Assembly: GCF_022627575.1 (NCBI RefSeq)
Contig: NZ_JADEYQ010000001.1
Location: 310,001-374,000 of the forward strand
Source of the DNA: Sphingobacterium rhinopitheci
GTDB lineage: Bacteria > Bacteroidota > Bacteroidia > Sphingobacteriales > Sphingobacteriaceae
Length of the DNA stretch: 64,000 nucleotides
Direction: 5' to 3'
Made by a program: the position numbers and the translations under genes. Each line of letters opens with the position of its first letter. Within the stretch, counting starts at the first letter, position 1. This document shows positions 24,592 to 32,423 of the stretch, piece after piece. A model generated the notes under the pieces. The model saw nothing but the letters and a program-made list of their open reading frames with translations. It was not told the DNA's origin and made no database searches.

Positions 24592-26415
24592 TTATAAGTT
24601 ATTTTCTATTGCTTTCACCTCTTCGCCAAACAAATCTATAGGTCCATCTAACAATACGGCTATTACCGTTTGATACTTGTCCAATCTTTCTTTGGGCACA
24701 TCGATATATACTATTCCTGGAGTATCACTCCAATATAATTTATTAAATAGTTGGTGACTGATCATTGACCCCTCCCCGACGATTCGAATACGTGCTATTT
24801 TATTCTTCAATCCTTTTAGTGCAATTGGGCCCGTAGGCTGCCCATCGACAAAAAGATATAATGTCTGTCTATCCGGTGACAAAACAGATTTTCCAGCATA
24901 ATGATTAAAATCAACTCCTGCTTGAACATCATGTAATGCTTCAGCATGTTTGGTTATCCATTCTTTTAGATTTGGTTGTGCCGCAGCTAACATCCCAGTA
25001 ATTTGACTACCATCCTCATAGATCATACCTTTTAATATATTATCCCCGGCAGCATTTGCTGCTACAATATAATCTATAGACTTATTCGTATTAGCACTTG
25101 CAAAAACTTCCTGTAATGCTGGAGCTTTTATCGACTCTTCTAACTTAAATACTGGATAACTATCAAAATCAATCGCTAGCACAGAAACTGCAGGATCAAA
25201 ATCTATATTTGTCAATTTAATAGTTAATTGCGAACCATCATCTTTAGGAATAGCTTTATCTTTACTACTTAAGAAACGGATAGCTTTGGGCTTTGTTTTC
25301 AAACCATTTATCTGAACATGATCCTTCACAACATCCAAATAAATGAAAATTGTCTTTCCATCTTTCGAAAAAGCCGTTTTCTCCGCTATATACTTAGCCT
25401 CTACTCCAGCTCGAGTACCATAAATAGCTTCCTTGTATTTACGCGTCCATCGTCCCAATTCTTCCAAAATAGTAACCTGCTCCACAGGTATAGTACCATC
25501 CTCTTTGGGGCCAATATCGAGTAATAAATTCCCACCCATAGCGATACAATCTACCAATGTCCGTACTATCATATTGGGCGTTTTATAGTTATTATCAAAA
25601 TGTTGATATCCCCAAGAGTCATTCATCGTATAGCACAATTCCCAGTAGCGATCTTGTGGACGTTTCACGGGAATCCCCTGCTCTGGCGTAGCATAATCAC
25701 CATGATTATTCAATCGAGAATTAATGATAATATTGGGGTTATACTTACGGAGCAATGCCAAAGACTCTTGTGCCTTCCACTCCTGGGAGCTATGTTCCCA
25801 ATCCCCATCAAACCAAAGAAGATCGGGTTTAAATTGTTGGGACAACTCCTCCAATTGCCCTTGATAATAATCAACGAACTTTCCCCATCGCTTAGTATCT
25901 TGAGCAATATCATAACGCTTTTGTGTACGTGTAATAATATCATAATACGGATGACTCCAGTCGGGCAAAGAAAAATATAGCCCCGTCTTCAAACCAGTGT
26001 CTTTAACTGCCGCTATAAATGGTGTCAATACATCCTGTTTTACTTTTGCATCTCTACGAGTTGTCAATGCTTGCTCTTGCTGACTATCCCATAGTGAGAT
26101 ACCATCGTGATGCTTGCTTGTTATGACAGTATATTTAGCGCCTGAATTCTTGATGAGGGAGGCCCAATACTTAGGGTTATAATTCTCAGCAGAAAAACCA
26201 TCCAATTGTTTTAAATATTTAGGATGATTTATATAATTATTAAAAAAAGCCCAAGATTCTGAAATTCCATTTACAGAATAAATGCCCCAGTGAATAAATA
26301 TACCCAATTTGGCATCGTCAAACCATTCCATTTTAGTATCGACTGATGTATTTTGGGCATAGGCATTAATGGAGCTGCATAATACCATAATAGGCGCTAT
26401 AAATTTCTTTAACAT
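24592..26415 (-). CDS. Alpha-L-fucosidase, GH29 family
   Basis: The frame extends to 26547, but the ATG at 26415 gives a proper signal peptide (MLKKFIAPIMVLCSSINAYAQ) and avoids overlap with rnhA; the protein is then 607 residues. The GH29 barrel begins with WFDDAKLGIFIHWGIYSV; the nucleophile is the Asp in DLLWFDGDW; GGNLLLDIGPKEDGTIP is another family block. Two beta-sandwich-like C-terminal regions follow (about 345-607). It would release fucose from host or plant glycans in the periplasm. No SusC/SusD pair is adjacent, so it is outside a polysaccharide utilisation locus. Confidence 0.9.
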   Translation of the reverse strand: MLKKFIAPIMVLCSSINAYAQNTSVDTKMEWFDDAKLGIFIHWGIYSVNGISESWAFFNNYINHPKYLKQLDGFSAENYNPKYWASLIKNSGAKYTVITSKHHDGISLWDSQQEQALTTRRDAKVKQDVLTPFIAAVKDTGLKTGLYFSLPDWSHPYYDIITRTQKRYDIAQDTKRWGKFVDYYQGQLEELSQQFKPDLLWFDGDWEHSSQEWKAQESLALLRKYNPNIIINSRLNNHGDYATPEQGIPVKRPQDRYWELCYTMNDSWGYQHFDNNYKTPNMIVRTLVDCIAMGGNLLLDIGPKEDGTIPVEQVTILEELGRWTRKYKEAIYGTRAGVEAKYIAEKTAFSKDGKTIFIYLDVVKDHVQINGLKTKPKAIRFLSSKDKAIPKDDGSQLTIKLTNIDFDPAVSVLAIDFDSYPVFKLEESIKAPALQEVFASANTNKSIDYIVAANAAGDNILKGMIYEDGSQITGMLAAAQPNLKEWITKHAEALHDVQAGVDFNHYAGKSVLSPDRQTLYLFVDGQPTGPIALKGLKNKIARIRIVGEGSMISHQLFNKLYWSDTPGIVYIDVPKERLDKYQTVIAVLLDGPIDLFGEEVKAIENNL

Positions 26416-26503
26416 AATGAAGGTCACAAAAAAGATTAGGATTAAAAATAAAGGTAATGGGTACGAATAACAAATTTTAAATCCTCTTTTATATTTAATA
26501 CTG

Positions 26504-26511
26504 TATTTTTG
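26504..26511 (+). promoter_or_regulatory. -7 box directly before rnhA
   Basis: TATTTTTG matches TAnnTTTG and ends 5 bp before the rnhA ATG (26517). If used, the transcript would start at or next to the start codon. Confidence 0.5.
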
Positions 26512-26516
26512 TGACA

Positions 26517-27020
26517 ATGATTGAGCTTTACACAGACGGTGCATCAAGTGGTAATCCTGGCCCAGGTGGCTATGGAACTATTTTAAGAACAATTTATACA
26601 GGTAGCAATCCAGATTACCATGGTAAATTAATAGAAAAAGAATTTTTAGGGGGCTATAGAAGAACCACCAATAACCGAATGGAGTTAATGGCTGTAATCA
26701 TAGGTCTTGAAGCATTAAAAAATACAAAACAGCAGGTAACTATCTACTCCGATTCTAAATATGTAATAGATGCTATTGATAAGCGATGGGTTTACGGTTG
26801 GATGCAAAAAGGTTTTGCTGGAAAAAAAAATAAAGACCTTTGGCTCAGATTAATGCAATCCTACAAATTACATGATGTAAAGTTGGTGTGGGTAAAAGGA
26901 CATAATGGTCACCCATTGAATGAGCGCTGTGATCAACTTGCGGTAGCAGCTTCCAAAGCTAAAGATTCGTGGCAAATTGACTCTGTATTTGAAATGGAAG
27001 AGCAAAAAGGCACTAATTAA
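26517..27020 (+). CDS. rnhA: RNase HI
   Basis: A 167-residue ribonuclease that cuts RNA in RNA-DNA hybrids. The DEDD catalytic set is visible: Asp in YTDGASSGNPGPGGYG, Glu in NRMELMAVIIGLEAL, Asp in IYSDSKYVIDAI and Asp in NERCDQLA, with conserved His in KGHNGHPLNE. A GTG at 26511 is in frame, but it lies in the promoter box and the ATG at 26517 gives the normal N-terminus. It is followed 5 bp later by a deoxyinosine glycosylase, making a two-gene repair unit. Confidence 0.94.
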   Translation: MIELYTDGASSGNPGPGGYGTILRTIYTGSNPDYHGKLIEKEFLGGYRRTTNNRMELMAVIIGLEALKNTKQQVTIYSDSKYVIDAIDKRWVYGWMQKGFAGKKNKDLWLRLMQSYKLHDVKLVWVKGHNGHPLNERCDQLAVAASKAKDSWQIDSVFEMEEQKGTN

Positions 27021-27025
27021 ATACG

Positions 27026-27505
27026 ATGATAAAGCAATCGTTTACGCCTATCCTACCATTAAATCCTAAAATTTTAATTTTAGGATCTTTACCCGGCGAT
27101 ATATCTATTGCACAGCATCAATATTATGGTCATCCCAATAATCGTTTTTGGAAAATATTATTCCATATATACCAAGAGGAATTCACAAGCGACTATCGCT
27201 CAAAAATAGACTTTTTGCATAGACATCATATAGCCCTTTGGGATGTCTGTGCTACCGCACATCGTCCAGGATCAATGGATATTCATATTTCTGAAGTGAT
27301 CCCCAATCCAATCCCTACTTTGTTGGCGAAAAATCCTACGATACATTCCATCTATTTTAATGGTCAAAAAGCACAACAACTATACGATAAAAACTTTAAG
27401 CCTATCAATACGATCCATTATCAAATGCTCCCCAGTAGTAGCCCAGCTAACGCACAATTCTCATTTCAAAAACTAGTAGAATTATGGGAGATCATCCTAA
27501 AATAA
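27026..27505 (+). CDS. DNA-deoxyinosine glycosylase (UDG superfamily)
   Basis: A 159-residue base-excision enzyme of the uracil-DNA glycosylase fold, removing hypoxanthine (and perhaps uracil) from deaminated DNA. The signature LILGSLPGDISIAQHQYYGH and PNNRFWKILF is characteristic of the HDG branch; ALWDVCATAHRPGSMD follows; and MLPSSSPANAQFSFQKL is the Leu-loop region. It lies 5 bp after rnhA. Both act on noncanonical nucleotides in DNA, so pairing makes sense. Confidence 0.87.
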   Translation: MIKQSFTPILPLNPKILILGSLPGDISIAQHQYYGHPNNRFWKILFHIYQEEFTSDYRSKIDFLHRHHIALWDVCATAHRPGSMDIHISEVIPNPIPTLLAKNPTIHSIYFNGQKAQQLYDKNFKPINTIHYQMLPSSSPANAQFSFQKLVELWEIILK

Positions 27506-27632
27506 GCCCTTCGACCAACTACACTACCGTTTATTTAAAAAAGCCAAAAGAATTATTTATAAAAATTATTTTGCGCTCAAAAATAATCACTCAGGAAAAC
27601 AAAAAACTTTCGCTATAATCATATCCTTTGAT

Positions 27633-27640
27633 TATTTTTG
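27633..27640 (+). promoter_or_regulatory. -7 box directly before purM
   Basis: TATTTTTG ends 7 bp before the ATG at 27648, predicting a leader of only a few nucleotides. Confidence 0.5.
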
Positions 27641-27647
27641 TGGCAAG

Positions 27648-28826
27648 ATGTCAGATTTAAAATACAATCAAAGAGGTGTATCCGCTGGGAAAGAGGACGT
27701 ACACAATGCAATCAAAAACATTGATAAAGGTTTATATCCTCAAGCTTTTTGCAAAATCATCCCTGATATACTAGGGGCAGATGAAAAGTGGTGTAATATC
27801 ATGCATGCTGATGGTGCTGGTACAAAATCTTCACTAGCCTATGTTTATTGGAAAGAGACAGGTGATGCTTCGGTATGGAGAGGAATAGCACAAGATGCAA
27901 TTATCATGAACTTAGATGATTTATTGTGTGTAGGTGCGATAGATAACATCTTATTGTCTTCGACAATTGGAAGAAATAAAAATAATATCCCGGGTGAAGT
28001 AATCGCTGAGATAATAAACGGTACCGAAGAGATACTAGCTGAGTTGCGTGAATTGGGTATTGGTATCTATTCTACAGGAGGCGAAACTGCTGATGTAGGT
28101 GATATTGTACGTACTATTATTGTCGACAGTACAGTGACATGTAGAATGAAGCGTGAAGACGTCATTTCTAACCATAATATCAAAGCTGGAAATGTAATTG
28201 TAGGTCTTGCTTCTAATGGTCAAGCTACTTACGAAAAAGAATATAATGGCGGAATGGGATCCAATGGTCTTACTTCAGCTCGTCATGATGTTTTTAGTAA
28301 ATATGTAGCCGAAAAATACCCGGAAAGTTTTGACCCAGCTGTACCTTATGATTTAATATTTGCCGGAGGCAAAGCTCTTACTGATATTATTACAGTAGAA
28401 ACTGGAGAAGAAATTACAGCAGGTAAATTGGTCTTATCACCAACGCGTACTTATGCACCGGTTATAAAACAAATATTAGACAAGTACCGTTCTCAAATCG
28501 ATGGTATGGTTCATTGTTCTGGTGGAGCACAAACAAAAGTATTACACTTTGTAGACAAGGTTCACATCATTAAAGACAACTTATTCCCAATTCCACCATT
28601 ATTTGAATTAATACAAAAAGAATCAAATACGGATTGGAAAGAAATGTACAAAGTATTTAACATGGGCCACCGTATGGAAATCTATGTTTCGGAAGAAATT
28701 GCAGCAGATATAATCGCTATTTCTGAATCCTTTGGTATTCCGGCACAGATTGTTGGTCGTGTAGAAGAAAGTACAAGCAAAAAAGTAACTATAGAATCAC
28801 CCAACGGTACATTCATTTACGAATAA
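27648..28826 (+). CDS. purM: PurM: phosphoribosylformylglycinamidine cyclo-ligase (AIR synthase)
   Basis: A 392-residue ATP-dependent enzyme making aminoimidazole ribotide in purine synthesis. Seen are HADGAGTKSSLAYVYWKETGD (substrate loop), AQDAIIMNLDDLLCVGA (the conserved D-x-x-x-N-D-x-x motif), GGETADVGD, GLASNGQAT and CSGGAQTK. It is about 45 residues longer than the E. coli enzyme, as usual in Bacteroidota. It is followed by the rimB-like and rimK genes 22 and 50 bp apart, perhaps as one unit. No purine riboswitch can be seen upstream. Confidence 0.9.
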   Translation: MSDLKYNQRGVSAGKEDVHNAIKNIDKGLYPQAFCKIIPDILGADEKWCNIMHADGAGTKSSLAYVYWKETGDASVWRGIAQDAIIMNLDDLLCVGAIDNILLSSTIGRNKNNIPGEVIAEIINGTEEILAELRELGIGIYSTGGETADVGDIVRTIIVDSTVTCRMKREDVISNHNIKAGNVIVGLASNGQATYEKEYNGGMGSNGLTSARHDVFSKYVAEKYPESFDPAVPYDLIFAGGKALTDIITVETGEEITAGKLVLSPTRTYAPVIKQILDKYRSQIDGMVHCSGGAQTKVLHFVDKVHIIKDNLFPIPPLFELIQKESNTDWKEMYKVFNMGHRMEIYVSEEIAADIIAISESFGIPAQIVGRVEESTSKKVTIESPNGTFIYE

Positions 28827-28848
28827 AATAATATTTTAACAGAAAGAG

Positions 28849-29271
28849 ATGCTTACTATCGGCCATATTGAACTTGTTGACTTACCCGAGTTAGGTTTAT
28901 TCAATATAAAAGCAAAGACCGATACTGGAGCTGCTACTTCCGTTTTACACTGTGAGGATTTTCAAATTATCGAAAAAAAAGGCCATAAATTTATCAATTG
29001 CCATATCAGAGTAGATTTTGAGAAAGATGAAGTCCTCACATTTACCTTCCCCGTTTATAACGAGCGTATCGTAAAGAGTTCTTTTGGTCAAACAGAAACA
29101 CGTCAGATATTTATTACCAAAATAAAAATGTTCGATCAATTATTTGATATTAAACTATCTTTACGAGATCGTTCATGTATGACTTACCCAATGTTACTGG
29201 GAAGAAATTTTATACATGGTAAATTTTTAGTCGACGTATCCAAACGAAATTTAGCTAAAAATAGCTTATAA
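28849..29271 (+). CDS. RimB-like retropepsin-type protease (ATP-dependent zinc protease family)
   Basis: A 140-residue protein of the family long named ATP-dependent zinc protease. The hallmark is a single retropepsin-like active site, KAKTDTGAATSVLH (Asp-Thr-Gly at about residues 25-27), then PVYNERIVKSSFGQTETRQIF and the C-terminal YPMLLGRNFIHGKFLVDVS. It would act as a dimer, like viral aspartic proteases. It is directly upstream of rimK; in Pseudomonas the equivalent RimB is a protease that acts with RimK on ribosomal protein S6 tails. The function here is by analogy. Confidence 0.82.
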   Translation: MLTIGHIELVDLPELGLFNIKAKTDTGAATSVLHCEDFQIIEKKGHKFINCHIRVDFEKDEVLTFTFPVYNERIVKSSFGQTETRQIFITKIKMFDQLFDIKLSLRDRSCMTYPMLLGRNFIHGKFLVDVSKRNLAKNSL

Positions 29272-29321
29272 TAAAATCCTTTATATTTACAGATTGTTTG
29301 ACAATTTAAACAGTATTTTTT

Positions 29322-30254
29322 GTGAAAATAGTAGTATTATCCACAAATAAACAGCTTTATTCTACACAAAGGCTTGTAGAATCGGCAACACAACGTGGTC
29401 ATGAATGTATAGTCATGGACCATACCAAATGCTATGTTGGCATACAACAAGGTAAACCTAGTATTCATTATAAAGGTCAAGATATTACAGATATCGATGC
29501 TATTATTCCAAGAATCGGAGCATCTGTCACGTTTTATGGCTCAGCCATCGTACGTCAATTTGAGGTAATGAATGTGATCTCTGCCAATCCGAGTCAAGCA
29601 ATCACGCGATCTCGCGACAAACTGCGCTGCATGCAGATACTATCTGGAGCAGGTTTGGGATTACCAATCACGGGCTTTGCACGTATGACATCTGATGTGG
29701 ACGACCTGATCAATATGGTAGGTGGAGCACCATTAGTAATAAAATTATTAGAAGGAACGCAGGGTATTGGTGTTGTATTGGCAGAAACAAAAAAAGCAGC
29801 ATCCTCAGTTATCGAAGCTTTCTACGGCTTGGGGAATAATATTTTGATCCAAGAATACATCAAAGAAGCCAAAGGAACAGATATCCGTGCTTTTGTAGTA
29901 GATGGTAAAGTAGTAGGTGCCATGAAACGTACCGCAAAAGAAGGTGAATTCAGATCTAATTTGCATCGTGGAGGTACAGCAGAAATCGTAAAGCTAACAC
30001 GTCAACAAAAAGAAACAGCAATTGCTGCCGCTCGTGCTATGGGTTTAACGATAGCTGGCGTTGATATGTTACCATCTTCACGTGGTCCACTAATCTTAGA
30101 AGTTAATTCATCTCCTGGATTAGAAGGCATTGAAAAGGCTACTAATAAAGATATTGCAGTAGAAATAATAAAATATCTTGAGCATCAATATGAACAGAAA
30201 CAAAGCCTCAAGCCTATTATAAAACGAAAAATCAAGAAGGAAAGTAAATTGTAA
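29322..30254 (+). CDS. rimK: RimK: ATP-grasp ribosomal S6 alpha-L-glutamate ligase
   Basis: A 310-residue ATP-grasp ligase adding glutamates to the C-terminus of S6, or peptides of similar kind. Domain order is the N-terminal preATP-grasp fold ([19 protein letters not shown]), the nucleotide-binding [18 protein letters not shown], the [17 protein letters not shown] and FRSNLHRGG blocks, and the metal-binding [25 protein letters not shown]. It begins with GTG (29322), the only start giving the family N-terminus. A Lys-rich tail of about 20 residues follows the core. It works with the preceding rimB-like gene. Confidence 0.9.
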   Translation: MKIVVLSTNKQLYSTQRLVESATQRGHECIVMDHTKCYVGIQQGKPSIHYKGQDITDIDAIIPRIGASVTFYGSAIVRQFEVMNVISANPSQAITRSRDKLRCMQILSGAGLGLPITGFARMTSDVDDLINMVGGAPLVIKLLEGTQGIGVVLAETKKAASSVIEAFYGLGNNILIQEYIKEAKGTDIRAFVVDGKVVGAMKRTAKEGEFRSNLHRGGTAEIVKLTRQQKETAIAAARAMGLTIAGVDMLPSSRGPLILEVNSSPGLEGIEKATNKDIAVEIIKYLEHQYEQKQSLKPIIKRKIKKESKL

Positions 30255-30469
30255 TAATTACTCTTCTATTTCTTATAGATTGGAATTCTCCTTAACGATA
30301 TTTCATCTCTTCACTAACACCTTTTCGGTTTATTGGAGAGATTCTTCCTTGTCCGTATATATTATCTGCTTAGACTTCAATGCATGGATTTTAACAAAGA
30401 ATGCCAATAAAAGCGATAATTTTATCATCTCGCCCACAATAGAATTACGATTGATATATATATAACAAT

Positions 30470-30512
30470 AAAAGCCTTTAAAACTGATAAATAATCAATC
30501 TTAAAGGCTTTT
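30470..30512. terminator. Bidirectional hairpin between rimK and mnmA
   Basis: AAAAGCCTTTAA (30470-30481) pairs with TTAAAGGCTTTT (30501-30512), loop 19 nt. Genes on both sides converge here. Confidence 0.75.
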
Positions 30513-30532
30513 AATACCGTATAAAAGCTTAG

Positions 30533-31624
30533 TTATTTCATCAAGAAACCACCGCCAATTAAATCATTCCCTTCATAGAATACTGCGGATTGTCCAGGCG
30601 CTATTCCTTTCACAGCATGTGGAAAATCTACCTGCATAATATCTCCATTTTGTGTTAAAATAGATTGTGCACCTGCATCTTTGTAGCGAATCTTAGTAAC
30701 AGCTTCCATCGGTTCATCCAAAGAAGCATATTTTACTAAATTGATATTACGTACGAATGCTTGTGAACGCTCTAATTCGTGCTCCTCACCTAACATCACA
30801 GAATTACTCTCTGGTAATATCTCTATCACAAACATTGGCTTACCTAAAGCTATACCTAGCCCTTTGCGCTGTCCAATCGTGAAATATGGATAGCCAATAT
30901 GTTTCCCCACTACAGTACCATCAGATAGTATAAAATTACCTGGACCAATCTCTTGATCTAAGGTCGGTCTTTTATTTCTCAAGAAGTCACGATAATCATT
31001 ATTAGGCACAAAACATATCTCATAAGACTCCGACTTATTCGCTATTTCGTGTTGCCCCATATCCAAAGCCATCTGTCTAATTTCTGTTTTACGGAAAGAC
31101 CCTAATGGGAATTGTGTACGCGCCAAATTCTCTTGCGATACGCCCCACAGCACATATGATTGATCTTTATTCTCATCTAATCCTTTGGAGATTACATGAC
31201 GACCGTTTTCATGTTTACGAATATTAGCATAGTGCCCTGTTGCAATAAACTCACAATCTAATTTGTCAGCACGCTTTATCAAGGCTTCCCACTTGATATG
31301 TGTATTACACAATACGCATGGATTAGGTGTACGACCAGCAATATATTCATCCACAAAATTGTCGATTACATAATCACCAAACTCGTTACGAATATCTAAT
31401 ATATAATGCGGAAAACCGTAGTTTACCGCCAATGTTCTAGCATCATTAATACTGTCTAAGCTACAACAGCCAGTTTCTTTGGATGAACCACCAGACGTTG
31501 CGTAATCCCAAGTTTTCATCGTTATACCGATTACTTCATACCCTTGCTCATGCAACATCACAGCAGCTACTGAACTATCCAATCCACCGCTCATCGCTAC
31601 CAGTACTCTACCCTTTTTACTCAT
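30533..31624 (-). CDS. mnmA: MnmA: tRNA-specific 2-thiouridylase
   Basis: A 363-residue enzyme that puts sulfur on U34 of tRNA for Lys, Glu and Gln. The PP-loop AMSGGLDSSVAAVML binds ATP near the N-terminus; the first catalytic Cys is in PNPCVLCN and the second in ESYEICFVPNNDYRDF; a central tRNA-binding region and a C-terminal beta barrel (FTIGQRKGLGIALGKPMFV) follow. Length is normal. It is divergent from three tRNA-Phe genes, which are not its substrates. Confidence 0.94.
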   Translation of the reverse strand: MSKKGRVLVAMSGGLDSSVAAVMLHEQGYEVIGITMKTWDYATSGGSSKETGCCSLDSINDARTLAVNYGFPHYILDIRNEFGDYVIDNFVDEYIAGRTPNPCVLCNTHIKWEALIKRADKLDCEFIATGHYANIRKHENGRHVISKGLDENKDQSYVLWGVSQENLARTQFPLGSFRKTEIRQMALDMGQHEIANKSESYEICFVPNNDYRDFLRNKRPTLDQEIGPGNFILSDGTVVGKHIGYPYFTIGQRKGLGIALGKPMFVIEILPESNSVMLGEEHELERSQAFVRNINLVKYASLDEPMEAVTKIRYKDAGAQSILTQNGDIMQVDFPHAVKGIAPGQSAVFYEGNDLIGGGFLMK

Positions 31625-31768
31625 ATCAAATTACAATAAAGTGCAAAGATACCCTAATTAAGATTATGATGTGTTTATTTATTGCAATTTTATTGTAGTC
31701 AAAATCAGCGCATTGCAAATTAACCCATTTTTTTTTCAATAAAAGTTTTAAAATTCAAAAAAAGAAGC

Positions 31769-31776
31769 TAGATTTG
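31769..31776 (+). promoter_or_regulatory. -7 promoter box of tRNA-Phe copies 1 and 2
   Basis: TAGATTTG lies 34 bp before the first tRNA-Phe. The following bases CATCG resemble those after the box of copy 3 (TATCG). The -33 element is weak. Confidence 0.55.
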
Positions 31777-31810
31777 CATCGCAATACCCAATAAGGGGAC
31801 AGCAAAAAAA

Positions 31811-31886
31811 GGTGCCATAGCTCAGTTGGTAGAGCAAAGGACTGAAAATCCTTGTGTCGCTGGTTCGAATCCAGCTGGCACCACCA
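31811..31886 (+). tRNA. tRNA-Phe(GAA), copy 1
   Basis: Cloverleaf seen directly: acceptor GGTGCCA / TGGCACC, D arm GCTC-AGTTGGTA-GAGC, anticodon arm AAGGA-CTGAAAA-TCCTT with anticodon GAA, T arm GCTGG-TTCGAAT-CCAGC. The discriminator A (31883) is followed by an encoded CCA. Copy 2 lies 38 bp downstream on the same transcript. Confidence 0.97.
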
Positions 31887-31924
31887 CAAAACTGAAAGTA
31901 ACAGTTTCCAATCAAAAACTTAAA

Positions 31925-31997
31925 GGTGCCATAGCTCAGTTGGTAGAGCAAAGGACTGAAAATCCTTGTGTCGCTGGTTCGAATCCAGCTGGCACCA
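31925..31997 (+). tRNA. tRNA-Phe(GAA), copy 2
   Basis: Sequence identical to copy 1 over all 73 nt, but the following triplet is CTA, so CCA is not encoded and must be added. A terminator starts 3 bp later. This copy plus its terminator is duplicated as copy 3. Confidence 0.97.
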
Positions 31998-31999
31998 CT

Positions 32000-32030
32000 A
32001 AAAAGCCTTCTCACACCGAGAAGGCTTTTT
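32000..32030 (+). terminator. Terminator after tRNA-Phe copy 2
   Basis: AAAAAGCCTTCTC, loop ACACC, GAGAAGGCTTTTT then more T. The same hairpin follows copy 3. Confidence 0.92.
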
Positions 32031-32113
32031 TTATGTTATTAATTTCTATAAAAAGGTCAGATGGATCATGCACAAAAGTTATGTTTAAGCAAAAATAATA
32101 GGTTAAAGCGTAA

Positions 32114-32152
32114 TTTTTATGGGTAAATTGATTCCATTCAAACCCATAAAAA
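32114..32152. terminator. Hairpin between the tRNA-Phe transcription units
   Basis: TTTTTATGGGT (32114-32124) pairs with ACCCATAAAAA (32142-32152), loop 17 nt. The strand is unclear; no gene is visible between the two tRNA units, and it may be a leftover of the duplication. Confidence 0.4.
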
Positions 32153-32201
32153 AATTATCACACTCACTAAAAGCACTTTAGTAGCATATCGCAAAAAACA
32201 T

Positions 32202-32232
32202 TTTGTTTTCAATCAACATAGTTCTATATTTG
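32202..32232 (+). promoter_or_regulatory. Promoter of tRNA-Phe copy 3
   Basis: TTTG (32202-32205), 19 bp, then TATATTTG (32225-32232) is a textbook Bacteroidota promoter, 29 bp before the tRNA. Confidence 0.8.
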
Positions 32233-32261
32233 TATCGTTGACAACGACAAATAATCAACAT

Positions 32262-32337
32262 GGTGCCATAGCTCAGTTGGTAGAGCAAAGGACTGAAAAT
32301 CCTTGTGTCGCTGGTTCGAATCCAGCTGGCACCACCA
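32262..32337 (+). tRNA. tRNA-Phe(GAA), copy 3
   Basis: Identical to copies 1 and 2 over the 73-nt body; here CCA is encoded (32335-32337). It has its own promoter and the same terminator as copy 2. Confidence 0.97.
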
Positions 32338-32370
32338 AAAAGCCTTCTCACACCGAGAAGGCTTTTTTTT
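32337..32370 (+). terminator. Terminator after tRNA-Phe copy 3
   Basis: AAAAAGCCTTCTC (32337-32349), loop ACACC, GAGAAGGCTTTTT (32355-32367) then T's. A near-perfect duplicate of the hairpin at 32000-32030. Confidence 0.92.
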
Positions 32371-32423
32371 ATGTTATCAATTTCTATAGATATACATCAT
32401 CAATTTATTAGTAAATTTAACTT

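Larger units (their letters stand above)
31925..32388 (+). repeat. Duplicated tRNA-Phe plus terminator cassette (126-127 bp, twice)
   Basis: 31925-32050 and 32262-32388 are nearly identical: tRNA body, terminator hairpin and the trailing ATGTTAT-AATTTCTATA. Differences are CTA versus CCA after the tRNA, the T-run length and one base near the end. The 211 bp between them carry a hairpin and a full promoter. Confidence 0.9.

Noticed and set aside
27506..27647. Purine riboswitch before purM
   Set aside because: No conserved three-way junction core can be seen, and the promoter box lies right at the start codon.
30280..30465. 61-residue frame on the + strand after rimK
   Set aside because: No ribosome site, no promoter box, no recognisable composition, and it ends just before the rimK/mnmA hairpin; more likely chance.
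31748..32098. Open frames on both strands over the tRNA-Phe genes (for example one containing SWIRTSDTRIFSPLLYQLSYGTF)
   Set aside because: They are translations of the tRNA sequences themselves; such frames are a common annotation error.
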